Of a stretch of 32,676 bases of DNA, positions 23,348-32,676 are shown one piece after another (position 1 is the first letter of the stretch; every line of letters starts with the position of its first letter). The notes under the pieces were generated by a model, which ran no database searches, was not told the origin of the DNA, and saw nothing but the letters and a program-made list of their open reading frames with translations. Both the position numbers and the translations under genes were made by a program. Source of the stretch: Bacteroidales bacterium (lineage in GTDB: Bacteria; Bacteroidota; Bacteroidia; Bacteroidales; F082); the NCBI GenBank assembly GCA_017645275.1, contig JAGCPH010000045.1, positions 1 through 32,676 on the forward strand. The letters are read 5' to 3'.

Positions 23348-25245
23348 CTCTCCAACATTTTGTATTTAATACTGAAACTGACTGTCGTGCCTTGGTCTTT
23401 TGCGCTCTCGATGGTGATCTCGCCACCGATTTTGTCGACAAACTGTTTGCTCACAAATAAGCCAATGCCAGTGCCGGTCTCTCCGCCAGTGCCTTTCGCC
23501 GACGAGGTCATGAAATTGAAAATCTTCTCGAGTTTCTTCTCGCTGATGCCCATGCCGTTATCGGCCACCGAGATCCAGATTCTTTCGCCTTTATGCTCCG
23601 CCTTGATGACAATCTCGCCATTCGGATATGAGAACTTCACCGCGTTACCGAGCAGATTCTGCAGCACCAGACTCACCACATTCATGTCGTCGTAAGCCGT
23701 CAGATAATGCGGCACATCGTTTGTGACTTTCAGTGACTTTGCCCCTATCGATGTCGCCTGTGTCTTGATGCAATCCACAACTAACTCATTGACATTAAAT
23801 TGTTTAGGTATCACTACGCTATTTGCCAGTTCCTGTTTCACCCATTGTATAATGTTCTCCATTCTGTCTTTCAATGCCTCCGACGACGAACGCAGCACCA
23901 TGAGTTGGGCCTTCTTGTCTGTGTCCATGATAGTCTCGTAGCCATCAGTGATGCCACGTAACACCTGGCACATAGCCCCAACAGGCGTCTTCACGTCGTG
24001 CGAGACGATCGACAACAGATGGCTCTTAGTCTCGTTAAGATGTGCCAGCTCTTTGTTGCGTTTTTTCCTGACCATCGCAAGCCTGTACCATATCAAAGCG
24101 ATGACGAACAGCAATAGTGCTATTATCGTCAACACCATGATATACAATCTGTTACGTTTCGATTTCTCCTGTTCCAGCTCCAGCGCATGTTCCTTCTCAG
24201 CCGTTGCATAGCGCACCTGATAGTCACGGATGAGCTGCTGCTGGTTCTCGTTGAAGATAGAGTCTTTCATCATCATGCTACGCTCGTAGTACTCCAACGC
24301 CAGCCGCGGATTGCGTTCACGTTCAACGAGATACGCTCTTTCGAGTGCCTCCTGAAGCAGCTCGTCGTAATGATACTCATCTGCCATTGCGATAGCCTTG
24401 TCGTAGTCGCCTTTCTGCAGATAGATACTTGTCTCAAGATACGTCTCGCCGTTGTCTTGTGCTATCTGCAGAGCCTCATCCATCAGATTACCAGCCTCGT
24501 CATCACGACCGACGAGCCTATATGCCTTCGACAAAGCTACCAACCTGTTGATAATCTTATGCGGAGTGTCATCGTAACGCTGCGAGAGCTCCAGCGACTG
24601 CTCGGCGAAACTTACAGCTTCAGGGTTATTCTGGGCTATGCGCACCTCGGCGAGATTCTGGTAATAGGTTGCCAAATCGAGGTTCGAGGCCGTGTCGTTA
24701 ACTTCAACAGTGCCAAGCATTTCGATACATTTCTGGTACATCTCCTCGGCTGTCTCCAGCTCGCCCATCGCAAGGTGGATCTCTGCGATATTGTTCATCA
24801 CATATCGCTTGTTGACAGCCGCCATGTCACCACCGATCTCATCCATGAGGTCGCAGCAACGGTTATAATATTCGATGGCCTTGTCGAGCTGACCGAAACG
24901 CTGATAGGCATTAGCCAACGTCATGGTGCAGCCCGCCTCGTTGAAGAGGTCGCCTATCTTCTGATAATGCGCTATCCCGATTTCAGAATATTGTATAACA
25001 TGTTGAAAATCATTGTTGTTGAAATAATACAGAATCATAGTGCGCAGCACTTTCATCTTGATTTCGTCCTTATCGGTCTCAATGGTGAAATTCGGTTCAC
25101 GTCCGATGACCTTGTCAATCGCCACAGCCGCCTGATATGCCTGTTCGTCCCTGTTCCGCTCAAAAACGCTATACAAGCTGTCGATGTCCTGGGCAAACAA
25201 GCCCACCGAACATGCTGTCAATATCAACAACAACAATTTTTTCAT
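23344..25245 (-). CDS. TPR-repeat membrane sensor histidine kinase
   Basis: The 633-residue kinase has a signal peptide (about 1-18). A periplasmic tetratricopeptide-repeat sensor region (about 65-330) includes ANAYQRFGQLDKAIEYYNRC and IAEIHLAMGELETAEEMY. A membrane helix lies at 367-388. A dimerisation domain with the phosphoacceptor His416 in SIVSHDVKTP comes next. The ATPase domain has the N box QNLLGNAVKFS (Asn534), DNGMGI (562-567) and GTGIGLFVSK (591-600). This layout is common in Bacteroidota. There is no receiver domain, so it must signal to the separate NarL-type regulator that follows with a 4-nt overlap. It begins 16 nt after the POT transporter gene, which suggests that the stimulus relates to transported peptide or sugar. 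Confidence 0.93.
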   Translation of the reverse strand: MKKLLLLILTACSVGLFAQDIDSLYSVFERNRDEQAYQAAVAIDKVIGREPNFTIETDKDEIKMKVLRTMILYYFNNNDFQHVIQYSEIGIAHYQKIGDLFNEAGCTMTLANAYQRFGQLDKAIEYYNRCCDLMDEIGGDMAAVNKRYVMNNIAEIHLAMGELETAEEMYQKCIEMLGTVEVNDTASNLDLATYYQNLAEVRIAQNNPEAVSFAEQSLELSQRYDDTPHKIINRLVALSKAYRLVGRDDEAGNLMDEALQIAQDNGETYLETSIYLQKGDYDKAIAMADEYHYDELLQEALERAYLVERERNPRLALEYYERSMMMKDSIFNENQQQLIRDYQVRYATAEKEHALELEQEKSKRNRLYIMVLTIIALLLFVIALIWYRLAMVRKKRNKELAHLNETKSHLLSIVSHDVKTPVGAMCQVLRGITDGYETIMDTDKKAQLMVLRSSSEALKDRMENIIQWVKQELANSVVIPKQFNVNELVVDCIKTQATSIGAKSLKVTNDVPHYLTAYDDMNVVSLVLQNLLGNAVKFSYPNGEIVIKAEHKGERIWISVADNGMGISEKKLEKIFNFMTSSAKGTGGETGTGIGLFVSKQFVDKIGGEITIESAKDQGTTVSFSIKYKMLER

Positions 25246-25261
25246 GATTTCAAAATAATGT

Positions 25262-26944
25262 TTAACACTCCGCCGTCGCGTTCTCCAGTCGTTTCATCAT
25301 CGAGAACATGAATATTGCCGAGACCACACAAAGCACAATCAAAACACCCCAAATCATCACCAGCGACAATCCTGTGTTCCAAATCGAGCTGATGACTGAA
25401 GTAAGATAGTTTCCGATAGCTGTAGCTCCAAACCACAGTCCCATCATCAGACCTTTGAGTTTAGGAGGTGCCACCTTCGACACGAAAGATATTCCCATCG
25501 GGCTGAGCAGCAACTCGCCGAATGTCAATACTAAATAAGTGGAAATCAGCCAGTTAGGTGATACCAGGATCGGGCTCACGCCGCCAGTAGCCTCAAGCTC
25601 TTTCGGTGAAGGCAAGCCTATAGAGGCAGCCGCCATCACGCAGTATCCCATGGCCGCCACAAGCATTCCCATAGCAATCTTACGCGGTGCCGAAGGCTCC
25701 TTGCCTTTCTTCGCCAAGGCGCTGAACAACGCCATCGAGACTGGTGTCAATGCCACCACAAAGAACGGGTTGAAGTGCTGGAATATCTGCGGAAGCAACT
25801 CGACGTCATCGTCAACAGTGACTGCCTTATACCAAACACCCACCGCACATGCCGCAAGCAGCAGTCCTGACAGTATTTTACCTTTCTTTGTGTCGCTCTG
25901 GAACACACCAAACAAGGCATAAACGCCAACGGCAATCATCGCCAAGGTCCACACATCGAAACCGATTCGGGTCCAGCCGGTTGCAACAGATGCTGTATAG
26001 TCACGAGCGAAATATGTCAGCGTCAGACCGGCCTGCTGGAATGCCATCCAGAAGAAGATGACGACAGCAAACACCAGGAACAAAGCTACGACACGGTCTT
26101 TGGTCTGCTTTGGAGTAAGCTCGACGACCTTTTCCTCTGTCGCTGCCTGCTTGTCCTTGCGCACATCCACATGTTTGAATGTTCTGCGGAAGCCGAAATA
26201 GATGGCTATCGAGAGTATCAACGAGATGCAGGCCACGCCGAAGCCGTAGCTGTAAGCCACTGATAATGAGTCGATATAGCTCTGACAGAAAGCTGTCATG
26301 TCGCCACCGAAGCCTGGCTGATAGCCTGCCAAGGTCTCTAGTCGGGCCATGCCATCAGCGTTTATCGTGCCATCGAGGAACTGGTGCGCTAGCGAAGGGA
26401 TGTTGGCATCGTAGGTGTAGCCGCTCTTTCCGAGGAAGAGGTTGGTGACAGCCGTCGCTGTGGTAGGCGCAAACATCGAGCCGATATTGATGGCCATATA
26501 AAAGAGGCTGAAACCTCCGTCACGTTTGGCGGCATATTTGGCGTCGTCGTAGAGGTTGCCCACCATCACCTGTAGGTTGCCTTTAAACAAGCCCGTTCCC
26601 ACCGCGATGCAGAGCAAAGCTATGATCATCATGGTGAATGCAGTGCCGCCCGAGGCGTCTTTCTGTGTAAACAGCAGCAGATATCCAGTGAACATCACCA
26701 AAATACCAGTGACTACGGTCTTTCCGAAGCCCCAGAACTTGTCGGCGATATAACCGCCAATGATAGGCATGAAATAAACCGCGGCCAGGAAGATGCCGTA
26801 ATATTGTCCAGCAGCCTGTGCTGTGAGACCGAATTTAGCCTGCAAAAACAACACGAAGATTGCAAGCATGGTGTAATAGCCAAAACGCTCGCCAGTGTTG
26901 GCAAGAGCGAGGGCGTACAAACCTTTTGGATGACCTTTAAACAT
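25262..26944 (-). CDS. POT-family proton-coupled peptide transporter (MFS)
   Basis: This 560-residue polytopic inner-membrane protein matches the proton-dependent oligopeptide transporter family. The start has HPKGLYALALANTGERFGYYTM (residues 5-26), holding the ERFxYY half of the ExxERFxYY motif, with Asn16 where the first Glu normally sits. GGYIADKFWG (63-72) is the conserved loop 2-3 motif. The large middle insertion and long hydrophobic segments fit about 14 helices. This NxxER form seems typical of Bacteroidota members, but it should alter proton coupling compared with classical PepT. Di- and tripeptides are the family substrates. It follows the beta-galactosidase after 35 nt with no promoter seen between and leads into the sensor kinase by 16 nt. 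Confidence 0.9.
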   Translation of the reverse strand: MFKGHPKGLYALALANTGERFGYYTMLAIFVLFLQAKFGLTAQAAGQYYGIFLAAVYFMPIIGGYIADKFWGFGKTVVTGILVMFTGYLLLFTQKDASGGTAFTMMIIALLCIAVGTGLFKGNLQVMVGNLYDDAKYAAKRDGGFSLFYMAINIGSMFAPTTATAVTNLFLGKSGYTYDANIPSLAHQFLDGTINADGMARLETLAGYQPGFGGDMTAFCQSYIDSLSVAYSYGFGVACISLILSIAIYFGFRRTFKHVDVRKDKQAATEEKVVELTPKQTKDRVVALFLVFAVVIFFWMAFQQAGLTLTYFARDYTASVATGWTRIGFDVWTLAMIAVGVYALFGVFQSDTKKGKILSGLLLAACAVGVWYKAVTVDDDVELLPQIFQHFNPFFVVALTPVSMALFSALAKKGKEPSAPRKIAMGMLVAAMGYCVMAAASIGLPSPKELEATGGVSPILVSPNWLISTYLVLTFGELLLSPMGISFVSKVAPPKLKGLMMGLWFGATAIGNYLTSVISSIWNTGLSLVMIWGVLIVLCVVSAIFMFSMMKRLENATAEC

Positions 26945-26979
26945 ATTCTCAAGATTTAATAATTCAAAAATTTAAAGAT

Positions 26980-29900
26980 TTAAAATTTATTTTTCAAAGG
27001 GCTGATGGTAAATGAGTATTCATATATCTCATTCTTTATCAGATATTTGTCGAGTGCACCCGGACCACAGGTGGCTGTCCCCAACGGAGCCTGCCTGTAG
27101 TCGATGTTCACTGTCCAGAAGTCGGCTGGTGTAATCTGATTTATTCTCTCAGCCATCGTCAGAGCCTCATCGGAATACTGGTAGATGCTGAAGTTCAGGT
27201 GTTCCTCGCCGCAACTCACGCGGATGCCGTTGCCTTTTTCGTCTGCGACTTCAAACCAACGGACCTCGGTGCGGTTGCCGCTCTCCTGTGGTTCCTCGTG
27301 TATCTCGAAGAAGTCGGCGGCGTTACGATCGTACACTCCAACCTTGCCCGATGCATTTCTATCTGGATAGTTTTCGGTGTCCTTGCCGAAATATCTCACC
27401 TTGTCGAAAGCAAGCGGCATACGCAACTGTGTACCAATCTTCGGGAACGTTTCAACCAATTCCGTCGGCATCACAGTCATAGTGACATCGACTTTTCCAT
27501 TGCCGTTTACAATATATAACTGATTGGTTTTCAGCACCAATTCACCTTCTTTATTCAAAAATTCAAGGTCTACATAAACCTCAACGGTTCCTTTGTCGAT
27601 TCGGCTGACTTCAAACGTCTTGTTGCCTATCACGAGGCTGTCAAGTCCGGCAGCCTCCCATTTGCGGCGACCGTTCCAGTCGGCATCGTCGTTCAAGGTA
27701 GGCGCACGCCAGAAGTTAGGCCTCATCGCGCCGGCAAGCATTTCCACACCTTTATATATATATGAGGTTGGGACGCCTTCTTTTTTGTCGATAGTAAAGC
27801 TAAAGTCATTGTTACTCAATAAGATAATATCATTATTCTGCTTCAGATTGAGTGTTTCGATTTTATCGAAATCAACTTCCTCCTTAATCGGCACGTCGAA
27901 CTGCAGCTGCTCGTATGCGATTTCATATCCTGCTGGTAGAAGACTGTTATCGTGTCTTATCTTAAACGAGAAATTCACGAAAAACTCCACGTTCGGATTG
28001 TCGGTGAAGAAAATCGACTCCGGCAATCTGATATACACTTTCTGTGTTTTCCCCGGCTCGCAATCCAGGTTGATTGTGCCTTTCATCAGTGTTTTTTCAT
28101 TCGAAAAGACCTCGTATTCGCAATCAAAATCGCAAAGATTGGTGAAATTGTAATGGTTTTCGACCACAAACACGCCATCGACCATGCGGTAAGGCTTCAC
28201 CCGGATGTTCTGATAGCATTTCTTCACCTCCTGCATGTGCTGATGTGGAATTCTGTCGCTGGTCACCAGTCCGTTGACGCAGAAGCTGTCGTCGTTGCCG
28301 CAATCGGGAATCGAGCCGAGATCGCCACCTGCAGCATACCATTTCTTGCCGTTTTCGTCGTATTGTATGATGGTCTGATCGACGAAATCCCAGATGCAGC
28401 CGCCCTGCAGCTGAGGATATTTCTCAAACACCTCCATGTAATCCTGCAATCCGCCGCAGCTGTTACCCATGGCGTGGCAGTATTCCACCATGATAAACGG
28501 GCGGTTCAACGAGTCGAGATGGCGTTCGGCAAAAGCCGTCAGGTAGTCAACTCCAGCATACATCAGCCCGATATAGTCGGTGTTGTAGTCATAGATGGCC
28601 CTTTCGCATATAACCGGACGCGTGTCGCGCTGTTTCATCCAGTCGTAGCAGGCCTTGGTGCACACGCCGTTGCCGCATTCGTTGCCCACCGACCACACTA
28701 TCACCGACGGGTGGTTTTTGTCGCGCTCGACCATGTTTTTGCAGCGGTACAAAAACGCGTCTTTCCACTCTTCTTTCTTGGCGAGGCTGTTCTCCTCATA
28801 GCCTTGCGGATGCGACTCGTTGTTGGCCTCGTCGATAACATAAATGCCGTATGTGTCGCAAAGCCAGTACCAATATTCATCATCAGGATAATGGCATGTG
28901 CGCACAGCGTTGATGTTGTTTTCGAGCATCAGCTGTATGTCGCGCTCCATGGTCTTATGGTCGACGTATTGACCGGTAATTCCTGAGTGTTCATGACGGT
29001 TCACGCCTTTTATCAGGACTGGTTTCCCGTTCACCATCAGCTGGCCGTCTTTCATCTCCACAGTGCGGAAGCCGATTTCCGTGCCAATGCTCTCAATGAC
29101 CTTGCCTTTCTTGTCTTTCACCCTGATAATCAATGAATAAAGATTAGGGTACTCTGCCGACCAAGGTCTTATGCCCTCAATAATCGATTTGTCAAAATGC
29201 ACTGTATAATTGCCCTGATAGATGTTGCGGCCTTTTGTCTTATAAGATTTTTCATAAAACATAGCCAGCGCTCCATTCTTATAATAACCTTGTATCTCCA
29301 CTTCTACCGAAAACTTCTTTATTTTCTTTTTCGGGTCGAAATTCAAAGTCAAATCAAGCTCGAAAGTGCCGTTCTCATAATTCTCGTCGAGACCTGCTTT
29401 TACAAAGTAATCGAAGATGTTTATCTTTGGTTTTGAATAGATTACAACATCTCTGGTGATGCCGCTCATGCGCCAGAAATCCTGTGCCTCGAGATACGAG
29501 CCATCACTGAAACGATAGACTTCCAATGCCAACAGATTTTTCTCGCCATAATTAATATAAGGTGTGATGTCGAACTCAGCTGGTGTCTTCGAATCCTCGG
29601 AATAGCCCACAAACTCACCATTTATCCACAGATACATCGCCGATTTAACAGCACCTATTTTCAGATAGACGTTTTGATTTTTCCAATCATAAGGCACCTC
29701 AAACTCATGTCGGTACTGCCCCACTGGATTGTATTCTGTCGGGGCATATGGAGGATTCGACTTGAATTCGTTTGCCACGTTCACATACACAGGGTTGCCG
29801 TAGCCGTTGAGCTCCCAGTTGCCAGGCACAGGCATTGTACCCCAATCAGTTGCGTCGTAATCTGTCTTGTAAAAGTCTTTGATTCTGTCTTTCGGACTTT

Positions 29901-30090
29901 CGCAATATGCAAACTGCCAGTCGCCGTTCAAGCAGATTCCTGATGCGACCGCCACATCGGCACGTGGCGGCATTTTGTTGACCTGATACACGCTCAAATC
30001 GTTCCACCATTTGCCAATTTCGGTGGTCTGCGCAAACAACAGCGTCGCTAACTGAATGAATATCAACGTTAAAACAAATCTTATTTTCAT
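26980..30090 (-). CDS. Glycoside hydrolase family 2 beta-galactosidase, exported
   Basis: The 1036-residue enzyme resembles LacZ and its periplasmic Bacteroidota homologues, which split terminal beta-galactosides. A signal peptide (about 1-20, ending FAQ) targets it out of the cytoplasm. The domains run: sugar-binding jelly roll (about 45-215), immunoglobulin-like domain, TIM barrel (about 345-640), a further beta domain, and the C-terminal beta-gal small-chain domain. The acid/base is Glu471 in WSVGNECGNG and the nucleophile is Glu536 in IMVEYCHAMGNS. TCHYPDD (398-404) and WDFVDQ (567-572) are also family hallmarks. It is the first gene of a minus-strand train that continues with the transporter, kinase and regulator. 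No SusC/D pair is in view. Confidence 0.93.
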   Translation of the reverse strand: MKIRFVLTLIFIQLATLLFAQTTEIGKWWNDLSVYQVNKMPPRADVAVASGICLNGDWQFAYCESPKDRIKDFYKTDYDATDWGTMPVPGNWELNGYGNPVYVNVANEFKSNPPYAPTEYNPVGQYRHEFEVPYDWKNQNVYLKIGAVKSAMYLWINGEFVGYSEDSKTPAEFDITPYINYGEKNLLALEVYRFSDGSYLEAQDFWRMSGITRDVVIYSKPKINIFDYFVKAGLDENYENGTFELDLTLNFDPKKKIKKFSVEVEIQGYYKNGALAMFYEKSYKTKGRNIYQGNYTVHFDKSIIEGIRPWSAEYPNLYSLIIRVKDKKGKVIESIGTEIGFRTVEMKDGQLMVNGKPVLIKGVNRHEHSGITGQYVDHKTMERDIQLMLENNINAVRTCHYPDDEYWYWLCDTYGIYVIDEANNESHPQGYEENSLAKKEEWKDAFLYRCKNMVERDKNHPSVIVWSVGNECGNGVCTKACYDWMKQRDTRPVICERAIYDYNTDYIGLMYAGVDYLTAFAERHLDSLNRPFIMVEYCHAMGNSCGGLQDYMEVFEKYPQLQGGCIWDFVDQTIIQYDENGKKWYAAGGDLGSIPDCGNDDSFCVNGLVTSDRIPHQHMQEVKKCYQNIRVKPYRMVDGVFVVENHYNFTNLCDFDCEYEVFSNEKTLMKGTINLDCEPGKTQKVYIRLPESIFFTDNPNVEFFVNFSFKIRHDNSLLPAGYEIAYEQLQFDVPIKEEVDFDKIETLNLKQNNDIILLSNNDFSFTIDKKEGVPTSYIYKGVEMLAGAMRPNFWRAPTLNDDADWNGRRKWEAAGLDSLVIGNKTFEVSRIDKGTVEVYVDLEFLNKEGELVLKTNQLYIVNGNGKVDVTMTVMPTELVETFPKIGTQLRMPLAFDKVRYFGKDTENYPDRNASGKVGVYDRNAADFFEIHEEPQESGNRTEVRWFEVADEKGNGIRVSCGEEHLNFSIYQYSDEALTMAERINQITPADFWTVNIDYRQAPLGTATCGPGALDKYLIKNEIYEYSFTISPLKNKF

Positions 30091-30125
30091 AGCAATCGAG
30101 TTTTTAAACCAAATTCATTAAACAA

Positions 30126-30133
30126 CAAAGTTA
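30126..30133 (-). promoter_or_regulatory. -7 promoter element for the beta-galactosidase gene train
   Basis: The minus strand reads TAACTTTG, matching TAnnTTTG, 36 nt before the beta-galactosidase start. No clear -33 element was seen. It shares the 148-bp gap with the divergent lipoprotein promoter. Confidence 0.45.
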
Positions 30134-30187
30134 GACATTTTTTTACAAATCGAAACATCATCATGAAAAATTAATTTTGAAAATTTC

Positions 30188-30219
30188 TTTGGACGATTGG
30201 CAAATTATTTTTATTTTTG
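30188..30219 (+). promoter_or_regulatory. Promoter of the lipoprotein-membrane protein-ligA transcript
   Basis: TTTG (30188-30191), a 20-bp spacer and TATTTTTG (30212-30219) form a full promoter. It rules out the in-frame TTG at 30197 as a start and places translation at the ATG at 30239. Confidence 0.6.
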
Positions 30220-30238
30220 CAAGTTAAACTTTGTTCTT

Positions 30239-30439
30239 ATGAAAAAGATTTTGATTGTATTATTGTTTTTGGCAATTATCGCTATTGTTTTCCCGTCGTG
30301 CGAGCGCCGCTGCATCTGCACCTATCTTGAAGACGGCAGCGAAGAGCTGATTTACAATGCCTACACCAAGAAAGACTGCCGCACATACGAGGAAGACCTG
30401 CACGCCCTTGGAATGGACGTGGATTGCGATTTCAAATAA
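30239..30439 (+). CDS. Small predicted lipoprotein of unknown function
   Basis: This 66-residue product starts MKKILIVLLFLAIIAIVFPS, followed by Cys21, the likely lipidation site. The -3 position is not a textbook lipobox residue. The mature part is short, cysteine-rich (CERRCICTY, KDCRTYEED, VDCDFK: six cysteines counting Cys21) and acidic. It could hold two disulfides if exported. An upstream in-frame TTG at 30197 lies between the promoter elements and is rejected as a start. It is the first gene of a likely operon, 14 nt before the membrane protein gene. I do not recognise a family. Confidence 0.72.
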   Translation: MKKILIVLLFLAIIAIVFPSCERRCICTYLEDGSEELIYNAYTKKDCRTYEEDLHALGMDVDCDFK

Positions 30440-30453
30440 AAAAATCACAGATT

Positions 30454-31500
30454 ATGAAAGAAAAACTGTTATTTTTCAGCGTAAAACACCCACTTCTGCT
30501 GATATTGCTGTTCGCTATAGCTCTAAAACTCGTGGCGGCAATATTCACTGGCGGCTATATGGCTGAAGATCAATATTTTAACTATTACAGGGTGCCAATG
30601 TCATGGCTCTCCAATCCTTGGATTGTGTATCCGACACGTTTGATATTAGGTGCTTTCTCATTGTTAATCATCACTTTAGGCTATAGAATCGTCAAAATCA
30701 TAGCCGACAAAACGACAGCTCTGGAAGTGGCGCTATTGCTAGCATGTCTGTGGAGTATGCCTTATGTGAGCGTGCATCCGCTGCCTCAAGTGGTCTGTCT
30801 GCCATTCCTCCTTTACGGTGCTTTGCTTATAGTTAAACAAGATCATTTGCTGAAAGACAAAGAGATAGATAAATTTCACCGTACCAGTTACATAATAGCA
30901 GGATTCTGCCTCGGACTCGGGTTCGCAGTTTACTACCAAAGTCTTATTTTTTATATTGGTGTGCTGATCGCACTTCTGGTTTTGAAAAACTGGAAGGGCG
31001 CCCTGATGACAATAATCGGCTATGTCATCGCTGTTTTGCTTACGCAAACAATCACCGACCTTATCATCTGGCACCGTCCGTTTGTCAATATGATTGGGTT
31101 CTTCAAAAATAGCGGCATCTACCTCTTCAACAACAATCACCAATGGATGTTTGAATCCACATCGTTGGTAGTCACCATGTTATACCTCGTGGTGCTGCCT
31201 CTTAGCGTGATGCTGCTGTTCGGCTTTTTCAGAGTGTGGCGCAAATACATACTGCTGTTCATGCCGACATTCATGCTGCTGCTGTTTTATACAGTTTTCC
31301 CAAACAGACTGTGGATCTACACATACACTCTGATTCCGACATTCATCATAACGGGCTTCGTGGGCTGGAAAGAATACTATAAAAACTCAGCATTTTGGAC
31401 ACGAAACCGTTGGTTATCAGTGACTTTATATGCATTATTTGCAGTCATAAATACGATTGTGTTTTTTATGTCATTTTCTTCTGATTTTTTCACAAAATAA
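30454..31500 (+). CDS. Polytopic membrane protein, possible GT-C glycosyltransferase
   Basis: The 348-residue protein is almost entirely hydrophobic, with about eight to ten predicted membrane helices. Just after the first helix it has GGYMAEDQYFNYYR, with an acidic pair at the loop position where GT-C fold lipid-sugar-dependent glycosyltransferases carry their catalytic acids (for example HPDE). This is suggestive only. I do not recognise a specific family. I chose the ATG at 30454, 14 nt after the lipoprotein stop, over the overlapping TTG at 30424. The context ACAGATTATG is also found at the ligA start, which supports this choice. It ends 6 nt before ligA and is likely co-transcribed with it. 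Confidence 0.75.
   Translation: MKEKLLFFSVKHPLLLILLFAIALKLVAAIFTGGYMAEDQYFNYYRVPMSWLSNPWIVYPTRLILGAFSLLIITLGYRIVKIIADKTTALEVALLLACLWSMPYVSVHPLPQVVCLPFLLYGALLIVKQDHLLKDKEIDKFHRTSYIIAGFCLGLGFAVYYQSLIFYIGVLIALLVLKNWKGALMTIIGYVIAVLLTQTITDLIIWHRPFVNMIGFFKNSGIYLFNNNHQWMFESTSLVVTMLYLVVLPLSVMLLFGFFRVWRKYILLFMPTFMLLLFYTVFPNRLWIYTYTLIPTFIITGFVGWKEYYKNSAFWTRNRWLSVTLYALFAVINTIVFFMSFSSDFFTK

Positions 31501-32676
<1,176 letters not shown>

Noticed and set aside
24187-25311. Long plus-strand open frame (about 374 codons) opposite the sensor kinase
   Set aside because: It is antisense to a gene with complete kinase motifs, has no promoter or known motifs, and its composition is that of a complement frame.
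27952-28986. Plus-strand open frame of about 344 codons opposite the beta-galactosidase
   Set aside because: Antisense shadow of the catalytic region of a clear GH2 enzyme; no recognisable domain.
30197-30238. TTG start extending the small lipoprotein by 14 residues
   Set aside because: It lies between the -33 and -7 elements, and the extension would ruin the signal peptide.

Overview
The window looks like chromosomal DNA of a Bacteroidota bacterium, most likely an uncultured Bacteroidales. Three things support this. Many genes are preceded by the Bacteroidota sigma-factor -7 element TAnnTTTG, often with a TTTG or TTG about 19-20 bp upstream. There is a very large secreted protein with fibronectin-III modules and a C-terminal type IX secretion sorting domain. 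Several families are typical of the phylum (DUF1573, SPFH/NfeD pair, split transketolase, periplasmic GH2 beta-galactosidase, Bacteroidota-type POT transporter). All assignments come from reading the sequence; no database search was possible.

Layout. 1-1779 (minus): an AT-rich two-gene cassette, an AAA15/RloA-like ATPase overlapping a RloB-like Toprim protein cut by the window edge; this is a probable anti-phage abortive-infection pair. 1959-2408: the C-terminal half of a metallophosphoesterase, a probable gene remnant abutting mpl. 2420-3778: Mpl, a peptidoglycan recycling ligase. 3837-3901: first copy of a palindromic repeat. 3943-4869: XerD. 4830-6499 (minus): a LolC/E-like permease and a small acidic protein. 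6538-7653: a NamZ-type muramidase. 7650-9354 (minus): a DUF1573 protein and a PLP aminotransferase. 9492-9565: tRNA-Met with a terminator. 9613-9683: second copy of the palindromic repeat. 9684-11612 (minus): a transketolase split over two genes, separated by another inverted repeat. 11718-14056: RluA-type pseudouridine synthase, NfeD and SPFH protein. 14119-14634: YbaK/ProX-type editing protein between two AT-rich direct repeats. 14754-15995: arginine deiminase. 16014-22547 (minus): an 85-residue exported protein with a C-terminal hydrophobic tail, downstream of the 2083-residue surface protein. 22694-30090 (minus): beta-galactosidase, POT peptide transporter, TPR sensor kinase and NarL-type regulator in one compact gene train. 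30239-32676: small lipoprotein, polytopic membrane protein and the 5' two-thirds or less of ligA, which runs off the end.

How the genes fit together. Mpl and NamZ both serve cell-wall turnover and recovery, though on separate transcripts. The beta-galactosidase-POT-kinase-regulator train suggests nutrient uptake tied to a two-component system. NfeD-SPFH is a membrane microdomain pair. The giant protein and its small partner are the most accessory-looking secreted part. Apart from the defence pair the window is mainly housekeeping. The best candidates for something undescribed are the palindromic element with a compensatory base change, the small tail-anchored partner of the giant protein, and the repeats bracketing the ProX gene. 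No intergenic gap exceeds about 180 bp.
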